Source of the DNA: Sthenelais limicola
Taxonomy: Eukaryota > Annelida > Polychaeta > Phyllodocida > Sigalionidae
Reading direction: 5' to 3'
Assembly (NCBI GenBank): GCA_942159475.1
Contig: OW804096.1
Coordinates: 110,644,194 to 110,708,193 of the forward strand
DNA length: 64,000 bases
Shown here: positions 1 to 13,311 of the stretch, piece by piece
Layout of the letters: every line of letters starts with the position of its first letter
Numbering within the stretch: the first letter of the stretch is position 1
Translations under genes and position numbers: made by a program
Notes under the pieces: generated by a model
The model's database searches: none
Seen by the model: only the letters and a program-made list of their open reading frames with translations
What the model was told of the DNA's origin: nothing

Positions 1-803
1 CAATATGGTTAAAAGAGAGTTGGATGATGAAAAGTCCAATTTGGCAAAGGAAAAAGAGAGTATTGTTGAGGAGACGAAAGTTGAGCTCAGAGGCTCTAAA
101 AATAATGTAATGAAATTGCAGCAAGAGCTAGAGGAGGAAAGGTGTAATACAAATAATCTTAATGAGACCATACAAAATCTACAAAATGACATAGCAGGTC
201 ATCTTGCAAAAATTAGTGACCTTGAACAGGATTTAGTCGAAGAAAGGAAAGCTATTTCAGAAATCGAATCTGAGAAAGACTCGTTGATAAATGAAACTGA
301 AGCCCAAAAAAAGCAATCCATAGAAGAATTAAGAAAAACTTTAGAAACTGAAAAGTTATCTGCTCTTCAGCACCTTGAGGAGCAACTCAATTCTGACCAT
401 GAAAAAGTGCTAAAAACTCTTACTGCTAATCACCAAGCTGCCTTGGAAGACTTAAAAGAAATGTACACTGCCAATATGGAAGCTGCAGTTCATGAGTTAC
501 GAAAACAACTGGAAACTGAACATAGTGAAGCTCTTGTGGAATTACGTGATAACATATATACAGAGAAAGAAGAAGAACTACAGAAAGTAACTTCAGACCT
601 TGAAGTAGATAAGCTCAAAGCATTAGAGGAGCTGAGAAGTGAGCTGTCCAAAAACAAGAATGAGGAAATTGATGCTTTACAACTTGAACTTGAAAAAGAA
701 AAGGCAATGGTTGCTGATCAGCTTAGAGGCCAAGTTGCAGATTTGCCAGAAGGAAAGTATGACATTAATGAGAGAGATACAACAGATGGATCATCACAAA
801 CAG
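1..803 (+). CDS. coiled-coil host gene, 5'-most visible exon (partial)
   Basis: The reading frame is open from the first base, so the exon starts at or before the window edge and the ATG at base 5 is probably internal. About 267 codons encode an almost uninterrupted acidic heptad coiled coil rich in Glu, Lys, Leu and Gln, with repeated segments of the form LEELRxxLxxEKxxAL. The exon ends at CAG|GTATTT (804) with one base of a split codon (phase 1), and this matches the acceptor at 1053. Such rods are typical of centrosomal and Golgi scaffolds. Which family it belongs to cannot be fixed from this exon alone. Confidence 0.85.
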
Positions 804-1052
804 GTATTTAAATTGTGTATTACCTAATCTACAAACATTAACTGCATTCGCAACATAAGTTACCTTTCCTATGCATATTGACATCTTTTCTAATCCTTGT
901 TTTTCTAATGTCTCTATTTACTGGTGTAATAAACGGTCCTGTTAGTACTAACATGTACCACTTTTTAAAGATAAGCCATGGTATTCTTTCAACTAAATTT
1001 ACTAATTAACATTTTATTGTTTTTATGTGCATGTCCGACTGTTCTGTTCCAG

Positions 1053-4000
1053 ACATTGACCCTTCCACTGTACAACTTCAGAATAACAGGGAATCATCAT
1101 CCCTGAAAGATGAAATTGCAAATACAAAAAAGTATTATGAAAATGAGTTAAAGAGACGAGAAAAAGTATTCAATGACCAAATAAAAGCTCTTGAAGATCA
1201 AATCCCAGATGACCAGCACAAGCTTCTTACACCCCGTTCTAATTCAAGCCAATCAGGTCTTGAAAGTGGAGTGTTAGGAGAGTCTCAAAGAAGCTTTAGG
1301 GAAACACTTGCTCCTGCAGACTCAGATTTTATGTACTTTGAATCTGATGATGATTCTGATAATGTTGGTGGAGATGGACTCTACACAACAAACGCAATTG
1401 AATCACAAGGGCCTGGTTATCCACAAACGCCTTCAAATGCAGAACATTCAAATTCAGATCTGCTCATTTCTTTTGATGATGATGAGCCACGAGAGCATGT
1501 GGAACAGGGAGATTTTTTTAGAGCAGCCAGCAGAATGGGGTTTGATGAGATGGTTGAAATAATTGACACAGAAAGTGAAAACTCTAATGAGGATATACAG
1601 ATTCCTAAGAGCCCTCATGGTAGTCTTCCTCCTGATAAGTCATATCCTCAACCAGTTAATGATGGATTGAAGGGTGTGGTGGAAAGGGAGACAAGTGAAG
1701 AGAATGATGGTGACGAGAAAGAAGAACTGGCAGAATTACATAGAGATACCAGGAATGGCTCATTCTCAGATGATTTAACTGAAGACACAAGTCAGGAAAC
1801 CCAGGACCAGCAAGAATCGTCTAGAAGTAATGAGGCACAGAATGATGATTTTATTGATGGATCAGACGCTGAAGATATCATGAGTGAGACTACTAGCTCA
1901 CATTTGGAGATTGAAAATGGGAAGGAGCAGCAAGGAGAGTCTGAAGAAGGTAATGAAAGTAGCGATTATGAGTCAATTGCCTCAGATACAAATCATGTAG
2001 TTACATACAAATATGAATCATCCTACAATAAAGAGGATCCTAATGACCAAAGCAAAATTGTTGTGCCTGGTATTAACCAAACAAATAATCACAATGTCCC
2101 TGGCAGGTCTACAAACCAGAAAGACTGCCTAATTGATGATAAAGAATGTGATGAAGATGAAGAAACTGGAATAATACCACTCAGTGAAGCAGATGATGAG
2201 GATGAAGATCATGAATATTCATCCAGTAATGATCAAATAGGTAGGGTAAGTGAACCAAAGGAACCTGATGCATTCGATTTGTTGGCAGACCAACAACTAT
2301 TTCCTGAGGACAAATCCAATCCTCAAGGAAAGAACCCAATTGATCAGCCTGAGGAAAACTCACCAAGACATGTTGTACAAGGTATCTATCCTGATTCCAT
2401 TGGGGATAAAAGTGATGGAGGCATAGTTATAGATGATGAAAACAATGAAGACAAGAAACCTGGTAAGGTATACAAACCAGAGTTGCCAGTTCTAGTGATC
2501 CAACATACTGATGAAGATGATTTGTCCATTGTTCATGAATTTTACCCATCCCTTGATGCTCTTGATGGAACTGACATGGGCTCAGACAAGAAGTGGATAG
2601 CTCATCTTCAAGGAAGGCTTGAATCTTATGAATCAGAGAAGGAAAGCCTGAAAGAAAAGATAGAACTAATGCAAGATGAACATGTTGAAGAAAAGGAAGA
2701 GATGAATGAAAAACTGAAAGAATTTGAAGAAGAGATGATGCGGTTACTTCATGAGAATATGGCATTGAAAGAGGCCAGTGATACATCAGAAGAGGCGGGT
2801 ATTCAGTTGACAAAAGCTGAAACTGAGATAGACTCATATAGGGAGGGAATGAAAGATATGCAAGAAAGGCTGTCTAATCTAGAAGAGTCTAATAACAGTG
2901 ATAGTGGACTTAATTATATAGCCAAACTGAATGAATATGAAAATGAATTGGCAGAAATGAAAAATGCATATCAAACCAGTATACAGTTGCAAAAAGACCA
3001 AGAATTACATGTTAATGCCCTCCAAGCTGAGATCAATCAATTAAAAATGAAATCAAATGATTGTATTCAGAATCTTGAAGAGGCTGAAAGCAGGTATAAG
3101 TCAGAGGTTAACCAAAATAAAGAACTCAAATCTGTTATGCAGACACAGAGTGCTAATTTGATTGGTTTAGAAGAAAACCTAATGGAAAAAGAGAGGGATA
3201 TCAATCAAATGAAAAAGGATTTGTATATACTCCACCAAGAAAATGATGAATTGAAAGAAAAGCTCAAACTCTGTGAACAAGAGGTTGATGAATTAAAAAT
3301 TGAAGCAACAGAATTGGAACAAGCTAACAAGAAGAAAACTCAAGAACAAGAGAAACTTACTCAGGAACAGTCATTCACAATTCGTGAGTTGAGGCAAATA
3401 TCAAAAAATAAAGACTCTGAAAACAATGAAATAGCTATTGAATATGAACAAAAAATTAAAGACTATGAAGATGAGATTAATCAATTGAAAAATCAGTTGA
3501 GGAAAGATGAAGTTTTAGCCCTTCACGAAGAAATAGAAAAGCTTAAAAGGGATCATGCTAGAGAGTTAGACAAAATTAGAATTGATGTTGAAAAGAAGTA
3601 TATGAAAGAATTGGATTCCCTTCATCAAGACCTTAAACAAAGGTATGAAGATGATGCTAAAGATCTCACTGAGAGATATATGTTAGAAATTGAACATCTA
3701 AAATCCCGGTTAGTTTTACAAACTACTGATGTAAACCAATTTTCTACCCGAAATCCTGTACAAGAATCTTGGTCTTCCAATTTGGATGTTGAACCAGTGT
3801 CACCAAAACAGTATTCTGAACCTGAAAGTAATGACCCTGCTTTGATTCAAGCATATAAGGAAAAGATAAAATACTTGGAATCAAACATAGATGAGGAAGT
3901 ACAGCAGAGAAACAGAGAGTTGATAGCTCACCATGAAGATGAACTTGATAGGGTAAGAACAGTCCTTAGAGATTATCAGGAACAATTCAATAGACTTAAA

Positions 4001-6041
4001 TCTGAACTCTCCGAATCATATGCCTATGAACTAAACAATGTATTGCAAAAACATGCTGATGAGATGGCAAATATGAAGCATACTTTTGCTGAGATCAATA
4101 CCAAGGAAATAATTGATCTCCAGCAAAGGCTTGCCGAGAAACATCATGAAAACATGCTAGATCTTACTGCAGCACTCACTGTAGAACAAGCCCAGGATTT
4201 AGCAATAAAAAGGCTGAAACAAGAGGTCCAATCATCTTCCCAGTATGATGTATTATCCCATCAAAACCTTTCTGCTTTTTCCTACAACCAGTTACCTCCA
4301 CCACCCAGCGACTATTTCAAACATTTAGACAAGGATACCCTTGAAGCTGAATATCAGAGTGAAATGCAAAGAGTAAAAGCTGAGTTAGAAGAAATGTACA
4401 ATCAAAGTCAGAAAGAGCTTAGAACTGAACTTCAGAAGCAACATGAATCAGAAATTAATCAAATGAGGGAGAACCTTAATTTAGAACACCAACATGAAAG
4501 GGAGCAAATAAATAATGACCTGATTGCAGCCCATGAGGAGCTCAAAATAGCCCAGTCTAATAAAGAGTTACTTTATCAGTCTGAAATCCATGACCTTCGT
4601 GCTGAATGTGATGAGAAAGCAGCAGAAATTATTAGACTCCAGCATGTTATTGAAGACCAGTTGGAAGATAGCAGTAAAATTGCTGCTAGTCACACTGAAG
4701 AATTTGAAAACTTGAAAAATGATGAAAGAAGAAATTTTGACTCAGATATGGAGAAAGTTCGCATGTCATATGAAGAGATGCTGCATCAAAACAAAGGAAT
4801 TTTGCATGGTTTGGAGAATGAATGCAAAAGATTGACTGAAGAGAACGAAAATTTGATGAATGCTGAGGAAACTGCTGTGGAAAACCTAAACAAGGCTGAA
4901 CTAGAAAAGAAGAATTTGGAAGAGGAGCTGGATAGGATGAAATTGGAAATAGAAGAGTTTAAGGAAGACCGCTCTATCATCCAAGGTTTCCAAAAACAGG
5001 AAGAAAAGATTGAAGAAGAAAGAAAAAGATTAGAGTATGAATGGAAGGTTTTGCAAGATGAAAAGGAAGAAGTAGAATCAAGTAAAGGGAATGTCCAGAA
5101 AGATGAAGAGAAATTGCAGAAAGAGTTAAATGATATAATAGGTGATAAACACAGTGCTATGGAAGAAATGAATTTTGTTAGGTATGAGAAAGAGAAGCTC
5201 AAAAATGAATTTGAAGCATTGAATTCAGAAAAAGAAAATTTTGCTAAAGAGAATGCCACCTGGCAAGAAGATGTCTTAAAGTTGCAAGAAGCTAAGAATC
5301 AATATAAGAAGGACATAGATGAATTAGAAATTATGAAGCAGAATTCTATCAAGGAAAAAACAGAAACTGAGTCTGAAAAGCAACTATGGGCTGAAGAAAA
5401 GGTAGAAATTGCTGAATTTAGAGTGGAAATGCTCTCAGAGCAAGAAAGACTGAGGGAACAATTAGATCACTTATTTGCAGAGATTGATAGTAAAACCAAG
5501 GAACTTGATAATTTAAAGAAGCAAATTTCTGAGCTTAAAGGCAAAGAATCATTGTCAGAGCACCAACAGGAAGACATGAGCTTAGACAGCCTCATACCAG
5601 TTAAAGAAGAAGCTATAGTACCCGAAGTTGCAAAGCTTTGTGGAGATGATAGCGATGAAGAGGAAACTCACAAGGACCATACTTATACAGTCACAGGTGA
5701 CGAGGATGTAGACGAAAATGAAGATGATATTACAGATTCATTTGATAGTTTCACACCTGAAAGCTATACATCTTCTGGCGAATCATTGAAAGCAGAACTT
5801 GAAGCAGCTGAAGCCAAGGAAAAGTCACTTGAAGAAGACCCAGTTGAGCGACCCTTGGCATCTACTGGCCAGTTTGTACCCATGGCATCAGTTGATACTG
5901 ATGTTGTAACAGATGAAGACCTCGTAATAGACAGTGATGTTTCTGGTGCTGACTGTAACACCCGTCCCAACTCACAAGAGCTTGAAGCTATAAAGGTTGA
6001 GCTAAGAAAAGCTGAGAATAAGTTGAAAGAGTTACAACGAG
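1053..6041 (+). CDS. coiled-coil host gene, giant 4,989-bp exon
   Basis: The acceptor follows GTTCTGTTCCAG and completes an Asp codon with the previous exon. The donor is GAG|GTGAGT at 6042 (phase 1). The 1,663 codons start with a linker, then an acidic, low-complexity, probably disordered stretch (about residues 60-510, many Asp, Glu and Ser). A long rod with heptads follows to about residue 1500, with short Pro/Ser breaks near 910 and 1085. The last 150 residues are again acidic and disordered. The layout and the DEL.EMY.Q..KEL-type heptads suggest a pericentrin/AKAP9-like or golgin-like scaffold, but this is inference from composition. A 5-kb coding exon beside 59-bp and 115-bp exons is notable. 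Confidence 0.88.
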
Positions 6042-7255
6042 GTGAGTCATGATCCAAGAAACTGTTAAGTGTGTATAAATACTGTGTGACATATAGCTCT
6101 TCAAATCACTCTCAACCAACTTCTGCTTGATGCACCTCAAATTATACACCTAGGACAAGGACTGGAGGCTTCTGCCAGTATTTTCCGCCTCCATATGCTT
6201 GCTTTCTATATGTATAAATGCCATTGGAATATGCACAATTATCGACTGTTTTACCCTCTACCGCTCACTGTATCTATCTTCTTACCATATAAGTTAATCT
6301 CTTGGTGTCAAATTGTGTTGTCTAACTGTTTATTTAATCAAATGTTGGTTTAATAGTTCACCATTGTGTGCTTTGAAACTCCTGATGCTTTCATCACTCT
6401 GAATCTGAGTTAGTAGGTGGATAAGATCAATTCAGGGTTTATTCAATATGAAAATGAATGGACCCTGTTCAGTTGGAAGTTCCTGTATCTTCCACTCTCC
6501 ATTTTGAGTGGCTCATGCCAGTTTGGAATTCTATATTTCCTTCCTATTCCGTGCCCACGAACAATTTTGGATACATCTACTCCAAATTTCCCTTTAAAAT
6601 CATCCTTGCCCTAATAGTTACACTTACTTGAAGAGATAAGGTTTAATTTGATGGGCTCATAATATTCTTTGCCTATTGGTAATCGCACAATCGATCTGTT
6701 ACTTTTACCATTTTACCATATATACACATCTTGGTTTCGGGTGTTTCAATCACATATAAAGATATAAGTTTCCCAAACTAACTCACTTCATTCCTTCATG
6801 TCAAGATAACCTCTTAACGTCATAGACACAGATTTCGTTGTCCATGCGAATCACATGTTTGAATACATTAAAGCCCACTGTACACTTGTGTCCTCACTAA
6901 CTGTGTGTGATGTAATAATTTTCTGTAATTGTTTGTTTTTATCTGCCTTGATAGAAAAGTGTTTAAACATTCCAAATTATTGTATTCAAGGCAACAGAAT
7001 GTATCGTAGCTTCAGTGATGGATTCAGGAATTCGTCTGGACCCGCTTTTGTTAATGCTTTTTAGATGCAAATTTCTTTGTATATATATTCTCAAATCTAT
7101 TCGCAGGTTACCAGTGTACGTCTAGGTTTCTGCAATGTCAGAATATGAATATACATATTTTGTTTAAATATTTATGTGACATTCTCAATTTACGTCTTCT
7201 CTAAGTTATTATTTAGATTATAGCGAAAATTAACTGTGTTTTATGGCCATTTCAG
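6042..7255 (+). other. intron of the host gene
   Basis: This is a 1.2-kb AT-rich intron between the phase 1 donor at 6042 and the acceptor TTTCAG at 7250-7255. I see no coding potential, repeat or RNA gene in it. Confidence 0.7.
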
Positions 7256-7314
7256 AAATAGAGAAACATGAACACTCGCTCAAAGAACTGAAGCAGCTGT
7301 GTCTAGCTGAACAG
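7256..7314 (+). CDS. coiled-coil host gene, 59-bp exon
   Basis: This small exon is too short for simple ORF calling. The acceptor is CATTTCAG and the donor CAG|GTATGT at 7315. Entered in phase 1, it completes a Glu codon and gives 20 residues of the pattern EIEKHEHSLKELKQL, which continues the coiled-coil heptads. It leaves in phase 0, compatible with the exon at 13968. Phase agreement on both sides and the heptad composition support it. Confidence 0.78.
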
Positions 7315-7689
7315 GTATGTCTTTCTCACTTGTATCTGGTAATTTTTCGTATGATTATGATAGTTCGAATACACATTCTAGAAGCTGTGGATTAGGATGA
7401 CCCCTGGTGTTTAAATGACTCAAAGAAATGGTGTACGTACGGTGTTCCCGTATACAATGAGTAGTATATGGAAAGAGGGCCAGTGTAGTGACTCACTGTC
7501 TGGTCTAAGTCTTCGACTGCAAGGAATTCACTTGTATTTTTTAATGAGTGCTTGCTAACTATTACACTACAAAACATGGTACGCAGTTCGTTAGACAACG
7601 TAGGCTATCCGTCTTGTCCCCAGTCCAGGGAATCCAGGCCGGATCCAGGCTCTGAATCTGATCAAGGCCACCTAATCTTGTGCGCTGTG

Positions 7690-7830
7690 CGAATGGTGAA
7701 CGGTCACGCCCCCTGGCTTTGACCGAGTTTTAGCACGGTACGTGTCATAAATTAGGTCAACTTTGACCAATCAGACGCGTTATATGCACACCTGTTCACG
7801 AGGTTTGGCCAACTCAAACTTGTCGTAGAC
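7690..7830 (+). promoter_or_regulatory. candidate internal promoter patch
   Basis: The patch is more GC-rich than its surroundings. It has a CACGCCCCC GC-box-like string near 7710, a CCAATCAG box at 7767-7774, and two inverted nuclear-receptor half sites (AGGTCA at 7754-7759 facing TGACCA at 7764-7769). It lies 100-230 bases upstream of a possible first exon. The motifs are visible; promoter activity is inferred. Confidence 0.3.
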
Positions 7831-7928
7831 TTTTCTCCGTCAACAAATGTGGAAATAGGCGGGGAATTTTACTCATCAATAGTGCATGGAAACCGAAAAA
7901 GGGAAGCTTCGGAGAAGATGCCACTCCT

Positions 7929-7989
7929 ATGAGTTATGTTCTCCATTTTATCAGCTTTAGTTGTTATAGGTGGAACGAAAGCGCCGAAG
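7929..7989 (+). CDS. possible alternative first coding exon
   Basis: An ATG at 7929 opens 20 codons that stop at a good donor, GAAG|GTAAGG (7990), in phase 1. The exon at 13256 needs exactly two bases to complete a codon before its own ATG, so the two are phase-compatible. A four-codon uORF (ATG at 7918) overlaps this start. The peptide is hydrophobic and aromatic, unlike the rod, so this could equally be a noncoding first exon feeding the ATG at 13258. Confidence 0.28.
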
Positions 7990-8467
7990 GTAAGGGGAGA
8001 AGCCTTTGTTATTATTGTGGATTATTCGTAAAGGATTTGAAAAGTTGGCGGCCAGCAGGAGAACGTTCCCCGGCTACTGTCACACTGTTGTGTACGACAG
8101 CTGTCCTCGTCAAACACAAATGACAATCCAGTTTGCGTCTATCACGACTGACTTACATCTGCAGAAACACATGGCGCCGTATTCTTATAATTCCTACTTT
8201 CAACGTTTTAATCTTAGCTCAGGCAAAGCCAAAGGAGTTAAATTTTCTTTGGCTCACACTCACAGGAGGCGCGTAAGCGCTGCATCTTTAAGTTTAACTT
8301 TAAGATTCAAGTATTCCCTAGCCTGCATATCCATATTGAAGGGTTTCAATGATGGAAATTGTTTGGTATACCATCTTATACAGAATTCAGAAACACTTTC
8401 GTATCCTGAAGACTAAGTCTATCGTCATGCTAGACACTGATAATAAATTATATCTGGATTTGTCTGC

Positions 8468-8549
8468 TAATACATGCAACTCTGTAATAATGCCATTAAT
8501 TTATTAACGGCATTAATTTAATCATTGATTAATGGTATTGCATGTATTA
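8468..8549. repeat. small hairpin with 12-bp perfect arms
   Basis: TAATACATGCAA at 8468-8479 is answered by its reverse complement at 8538-8549. The interior carries a second inverted pair of ATTAAT-type motifs. It is probably a tiny foldback MITE. Confidence 0.55.
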
Positions 8550-8979
8550 ATAGTGCCTGGCTTCTGTACGTCAAATTCTATTCGATAGAACAACATGGAT
8601 CCGCTAGTTAAAAAATAATGTGTCCCACACAATATTTTACTTTTACTTGTTCTGCCTTAGGCTAATCAATTCCTAATATTGTAAGCCAACACAAATCTCA
8701 TATCGTAGATTTGTAAAAATCTGAATGTTTAAAGCAGGTATGTGCGAATCTGTAGCCTACGCAATATTATTTTATTCACCGCAACATAGGTAGGGGCCTT
8801 TATTCCATGATTTGGCCGTGAGCGTACAATATAATCGATATACTTGCCGCTCACAAGGTGTACAATATAAACTCACTGTATTGTACAGTGACGTCACAAC
8901 CGTTCAAGAGTATAAGGATAACACAGTTTGATGAAATTAATGCAAATAAAGTTGTTTTAGGGTAAGAATCATGGAATAA

Positions 8980-9127
8980 AAGCAAGAATAGCAAAGTATC
9001 GCGTCTTTGGGGGCCTATATTCTCCTCGTATGGCCGAAAAACAACTCGGCCTACGGCCTCGTTGTTTTCGGCCATACTCGGAGAATATAGCCCCCCTCAT
9101 ACGCGATACTATGCTGTTCTTGCTATA
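8980..9127. repeat. 148-bp imperfect palindrome (foldback element)
   Basis: The left arm (8980-9043) and right arm (9055-9127) are inverted copies with a few mismatches: AAGCAAGAATAGCAAAGTAT facing its partner near 9107-9126, and a TATGGCCGAAAACAAC-type segment flanking the centre. No coding capacity. It fits a foldback MITE or a template-switch palindrome. Confidence 0.7.
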
Positions 9128-9870
9128 ATATTTTCCATATACATGTATATGTCTATTTTTTTCATTAAAATTATTGATTTTATTCGTGATCCTTAACTAG
9201 TGTAATGGCTTGCTTTACTCAGTTCGATTAATTATGAAGCGAGTTCTTTTTTTAAAAAAAAGAAAGTATGAAGCTAGTATCTACAGTAAATGTTTGGAAA
9301 TGAATGATGGAAGGAAACTAAAATCAAATCAAGTGAGACGCAGAATAATTTGTTTGAATTTTGAAGGGACAATACACGGATCAGAAGAAATGTTTACCCA
9401 TACTATGGATACGCTCTATTAATGACCATCCCTAATGTGTAGATTAAAGTTGTACTTTTATGGAATGATGGACTTTAATATTAGAGTCCAGGTTTTCCCG
9501 TTATTACGTGTACATTTATGACTAGCATCCATCTACCAACACCTGGAGTGACGAAAGGATCCCCTCGTAACAAGTTCAGGCTTATCTCTGGCATGTAAAC
9601 ATTGTGTCTGATGATCGGTTTCCATAGTTACTCTTGCCCAATACTTGTTCCTTGTCACACTGCGTAGTTAAACACTGAAGCCCTTTCCAAATTCCTTAAG
9701 TATTAATCATTGATGGTTTAGAATGAATGTTGGGTTGGAATGAAGCCACATGAAGTTGTATTTCCAATTGTGAAGGAATCCGGATTACTTTCAGATGTAT
9801 TATTGTCAGTATCGGGGTCTCTGGGTGCACTGAATAACCTTACCCAGGATTTGTATATATTTATATTCAA

Positions 9871-9943
9871 CAGTATTCTGTAAGGATTTGTCGCTAATCT
9901 TCATATTTTCAGCAGTATTCTGTAAGAATTTGTCGCTATTCTT
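9871..9943. repeat. two-copy tandem duplication, 42-bp period
   Basis: CAGTATTCTGTAAGGATTTG followed by TCGCTAATCTT (9871-9901) recurs with three changes at 9913-9943. This is a local intronic duplication. Confidence 0.7.
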
Positions 9944-12900
9944 TTGATATTCATTGATATATTATATTATGTATCTAAATTATTCAAGATAGAATACAGT
10001 GGGGATTTATTAATGATATTTTAAGTAAAGGTTTTCTTCTTTTTTTCAAAGTAGGACGTGAGTCCCATGCCTTACATTATTGAATACATGCTCCCCATTT
10101 CCATATTAAGTGCCATGCGATGAATATTCATAATCAGGCAATTTGGCATGTTTACTCATACTCCCCATAATTTCTTCCTCGCGAGTGCTGTTCATTTTTG
10201 TGAATGCTCTGTAGTTCTGAGCCTATTGATCGGACAGCTGTACTATTAGATACCCCCTTTCTGACCTGAATCACACAGCCTGGTCGATGCCCGAATAGCT
10301 TTATTCAAACCCATTGTAGCTGCTAGCATTGTTGCCAAGTCTCTTATATACAACTGACCTGCGAAATCACAGGCATCGTTTTACACTGTATGAGCGATTT
10401 TTTAAAAGAAACTTCCATCAATGAAAGCTTCCTCTGCAATTTATAGTGAAGAAAAGTTTAATGCCAGAATTGAGTAGTATTTTGTAGTAGTACTACTCAT
10501 AACCTCCTTCCGTTCGAAATTGAAAGTTTTTGCTAGTGAAATTAAAGAATAGAATAAGCTTCTTTTTTTTTTATGAAGTTTCAAGTATTTAATGAGTCTT
10601 CTATCTACAGGTATATTCCCGATTGTTTCCTTTAAATGCTTGTAGAAATTTCCTATAGGAAAAGGTCAGTGCAGTATCTGTGTAGAAGGTTTATATTGTA
10701 TTCCCCAGCCCATGAGAAATGTCAGTAAAGCCAAAATAAACAGACCCAGTAGTGCATAGAACAGGTTACATGTATAAAACATCGTAGACTGTGGGGAGGT
10801 TGTTGACTTATGTGGTTAATTACGGCGATTGGTGGAACCACCTCTACCAGTCTCGCCTACTAATCACAATCAATCATAGATTAAAAGAGAATCACTTTAA
10901 TCAGCTCTTGAATTTTATTACGATTCACTCCATTGATGTGTGTTAAGATCGACGCATTATTCTTTATTATATAAATATATATGACTGTATCTAATTGTTA
11001 AATCTCGATTAGCAAGGTCTTTACTACACACACACATCTTATTGCTTAGTGTGAAGTAAAGTTTTTGCCGTATTGCTTGGTGTAAGGGAACGTTTCTGTA
11101 AGCTTGAGTAAGTCTTCAGATGAATTTATCCCCTTAAATCAGACCTCAGGAAAATAAGAGACTGAGAGCTGCAAAACTATTATTTATCAATAAGATGCGA
11201 GAAAGATTAGCTATGCTTTCATGCATATAGCTGTTAGTTCTATATTTTCTTGCTTCCTTCTATCAATGGCACTGGATTTAGTCTCCATACAAATTTTAGT
11301 CCACACATTTTAGTATAGACACATATTTGGGGTAGAAAGAAACATTTATTGAAGGGTCAGACCATGGAATGTGTACAATCGGCAGATCTACACATTTTGT
11401 AAATTCTGCTAAAGTAGGCTGAAAAGTGATAAATACTAGATGTATCTGAGTATTGATGGTATTGTATGTTGAGTTGTATTTCGAACAACATTAATTTTGA
11501 TTTTAAATTTGGGTTATTAGAAAGGATTGGTGGAGGAAAATTGTACATTTTCGGACGTTAGGCCATCAGCTGAGCCCCAAAATAGGGATTTTCGTTCCAG
11601 GTCGGGGGCACTACTTTTTCCCAGTAGATTCCAATTGTTAGTATTCTACATTATAATATCCCAAAAGTACTCCATACTATTCCTTGCAGTTTTTTTTTTA
11701 GAAATTGGGCGGTGATTCTGACAGTGCAAAGCCTATGGAGCGGATGGCCTGGCTTAATTTGTAATAGTCCAGGGTTAGAATATCGTTTATTTGGTGAACC
11801 TTGCATTTTTGGGTCTTACCAATATTTTTTGATTGATTCCAGATCTCCAGAATCCCCTGATTTTAAATATCAAAATATCAAGGAAAAAAAGTTAGTCAAT
11901 ACAAAAATTATTCTACTCCCAATATAATAATGCACTGACATCTTAGGTCAAATAAAAAAACTTTAGGACACATTTTTTCCTATCCCCCGCAAGAGAATCT
12001 CCAAAAAAAGGAATACAAAAGTTTGTATGACCATCATGGCAGTTATTCATATCAAAACGGACATCGGACGACATTCCTCCAGTGCCTCCTTAGCTAACCC
12101 AGGAAATCTGGTTTGGCCGATAACGGTCCTCTATGGAGAATTGAGTTACTAGGATATCAATATCTCATGTGTTTTATTCGTGTAATTTTTAAGTGGATAT
12201 ACCTTGGCGTAATAATGATAATATCTAAGATTGTTCTAGGGAACTTGACAACGTATTCACTAATCAAAGACTGTATCAGGGCAGTCTGTTTAAACAAACG
12301 TATATTTGTCAATCAGAATGTGTTTTGATCGTTGGGGGTTTGCAAATTCCCTAAATCTCAGACTGTATTGCGCAGAATGGTTTTATCTCTGGAGAATCAG
12401 GATGTATTAGAACATTGAGCTGTAAAGCTTAGAATGACTCTGCATTGCTACTTGTATCATGGGGTCATTTAGTGTTCGTAACTAGTTGCCTATTGTCCCC
12501 AGAGCAGGTCTTAAGTACTTAGATCAATATTAAAGACTTGACAAATACGGTCATGGCCCCGGGGTGGCAGCCCCTTGCTCTGGTAAGGCAGTCTTAACTA
12601 AGATCAACACTCCACCTAGGCCATGCCCCTGTCATAAAACTGAGGAAGTTAAACCAAATAGGCAGTCTATTTCAAAGCTAGGCCAAACTAAGTACCCAGA
12701 GCTGATGTTTTTCTTTGTTTGGTCCCACTTTCTTTTATTATATATATTAATGTATTATGGAAGTATACGACCGTGATAATCTTTTCCATAAATGACAGAA
12801 CGAAAATACCATTGAATTGCTGAAATTTGCTTGTGACATTGTCAGAGCCTTTTTAAACGAATTAAGTCAATTTGAAGGCTCTATCACATGGTAAAGCAGG

Positions 12901-13255
12901 AAACTATGTTTTGTGGAAATGCGAATTTGAGGAAACGGGTTCTTTGCTTGGCCTATACGATTCATTGGTATTAAAAGAACCGCAGACCAAACAAGAATCA
13001 TAATGTCAACTTGACCATGTAACATCATATGTCTAGCCACTCCAAACACGCTAACTTTACATACAGAGCATGGGAATATACAAGCTCAAATTGACACACA
13101 ACACGTGCCATTATAAGGGGAAATAAAACGAAATTATTGGATATACCAGAGCCCGATCATTTCTCTCGCCAGAACCTAGATAGCTAAGAGAGCATGGATT
13201 AGTATGTTCAGCCTTCATATGGCCTTCTGCTCTGCATGATATAAATTTATCCTAG

Positions 13256-13311
13256 GTATGGATGACAGTTTATCAGATTTTGAGGAGCTTTCCAGCTCCG
13301 AAGTCTATGGG
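13256..13311 (+). CDS. probable alternative N-terminal exon of the host gene
   Basis: The acceptor-like TTTATCCTAG precedes GTATGG, and an ATG at 13258 opens 18 acidic codons (pattern DDSLSDFEELSSSE). They end at GGG|GTGAGT (13312) in phase 0, matching the phase 0 exon at 13968. Used as an ordinary cassette after the phase 0 exon at 7256, it would shift frame and stop soon after, so it fits an alternative start rather than a constitutive exon. The ATG context after splicing from 7989 has a purine at -3 and G at +4. Confidence 0.5.

Larger units (their letters stand above)
7315..13255 (+). other. intron of the host gene (5.9 kb, or longer if 13256 is skipped)
   Basis: This AT-rich intronic sequence contains a promoter-like patch at 7690-7830, a possible alternative first exon (7929-7989), an 82-bp hairpin (8468-8549), a 148-bp palindromic element (8980-9127) and a short tandem duplication (9871-9943). 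Elsewhere I see only short chance ORFs with no coding signature. Confidence 0.6.

Noticed and set aside
8006..8416. 136-codon ORF
   Set aside because: No ATG at its start, no coding composition, overlaps the promoter-like region; probably chance.
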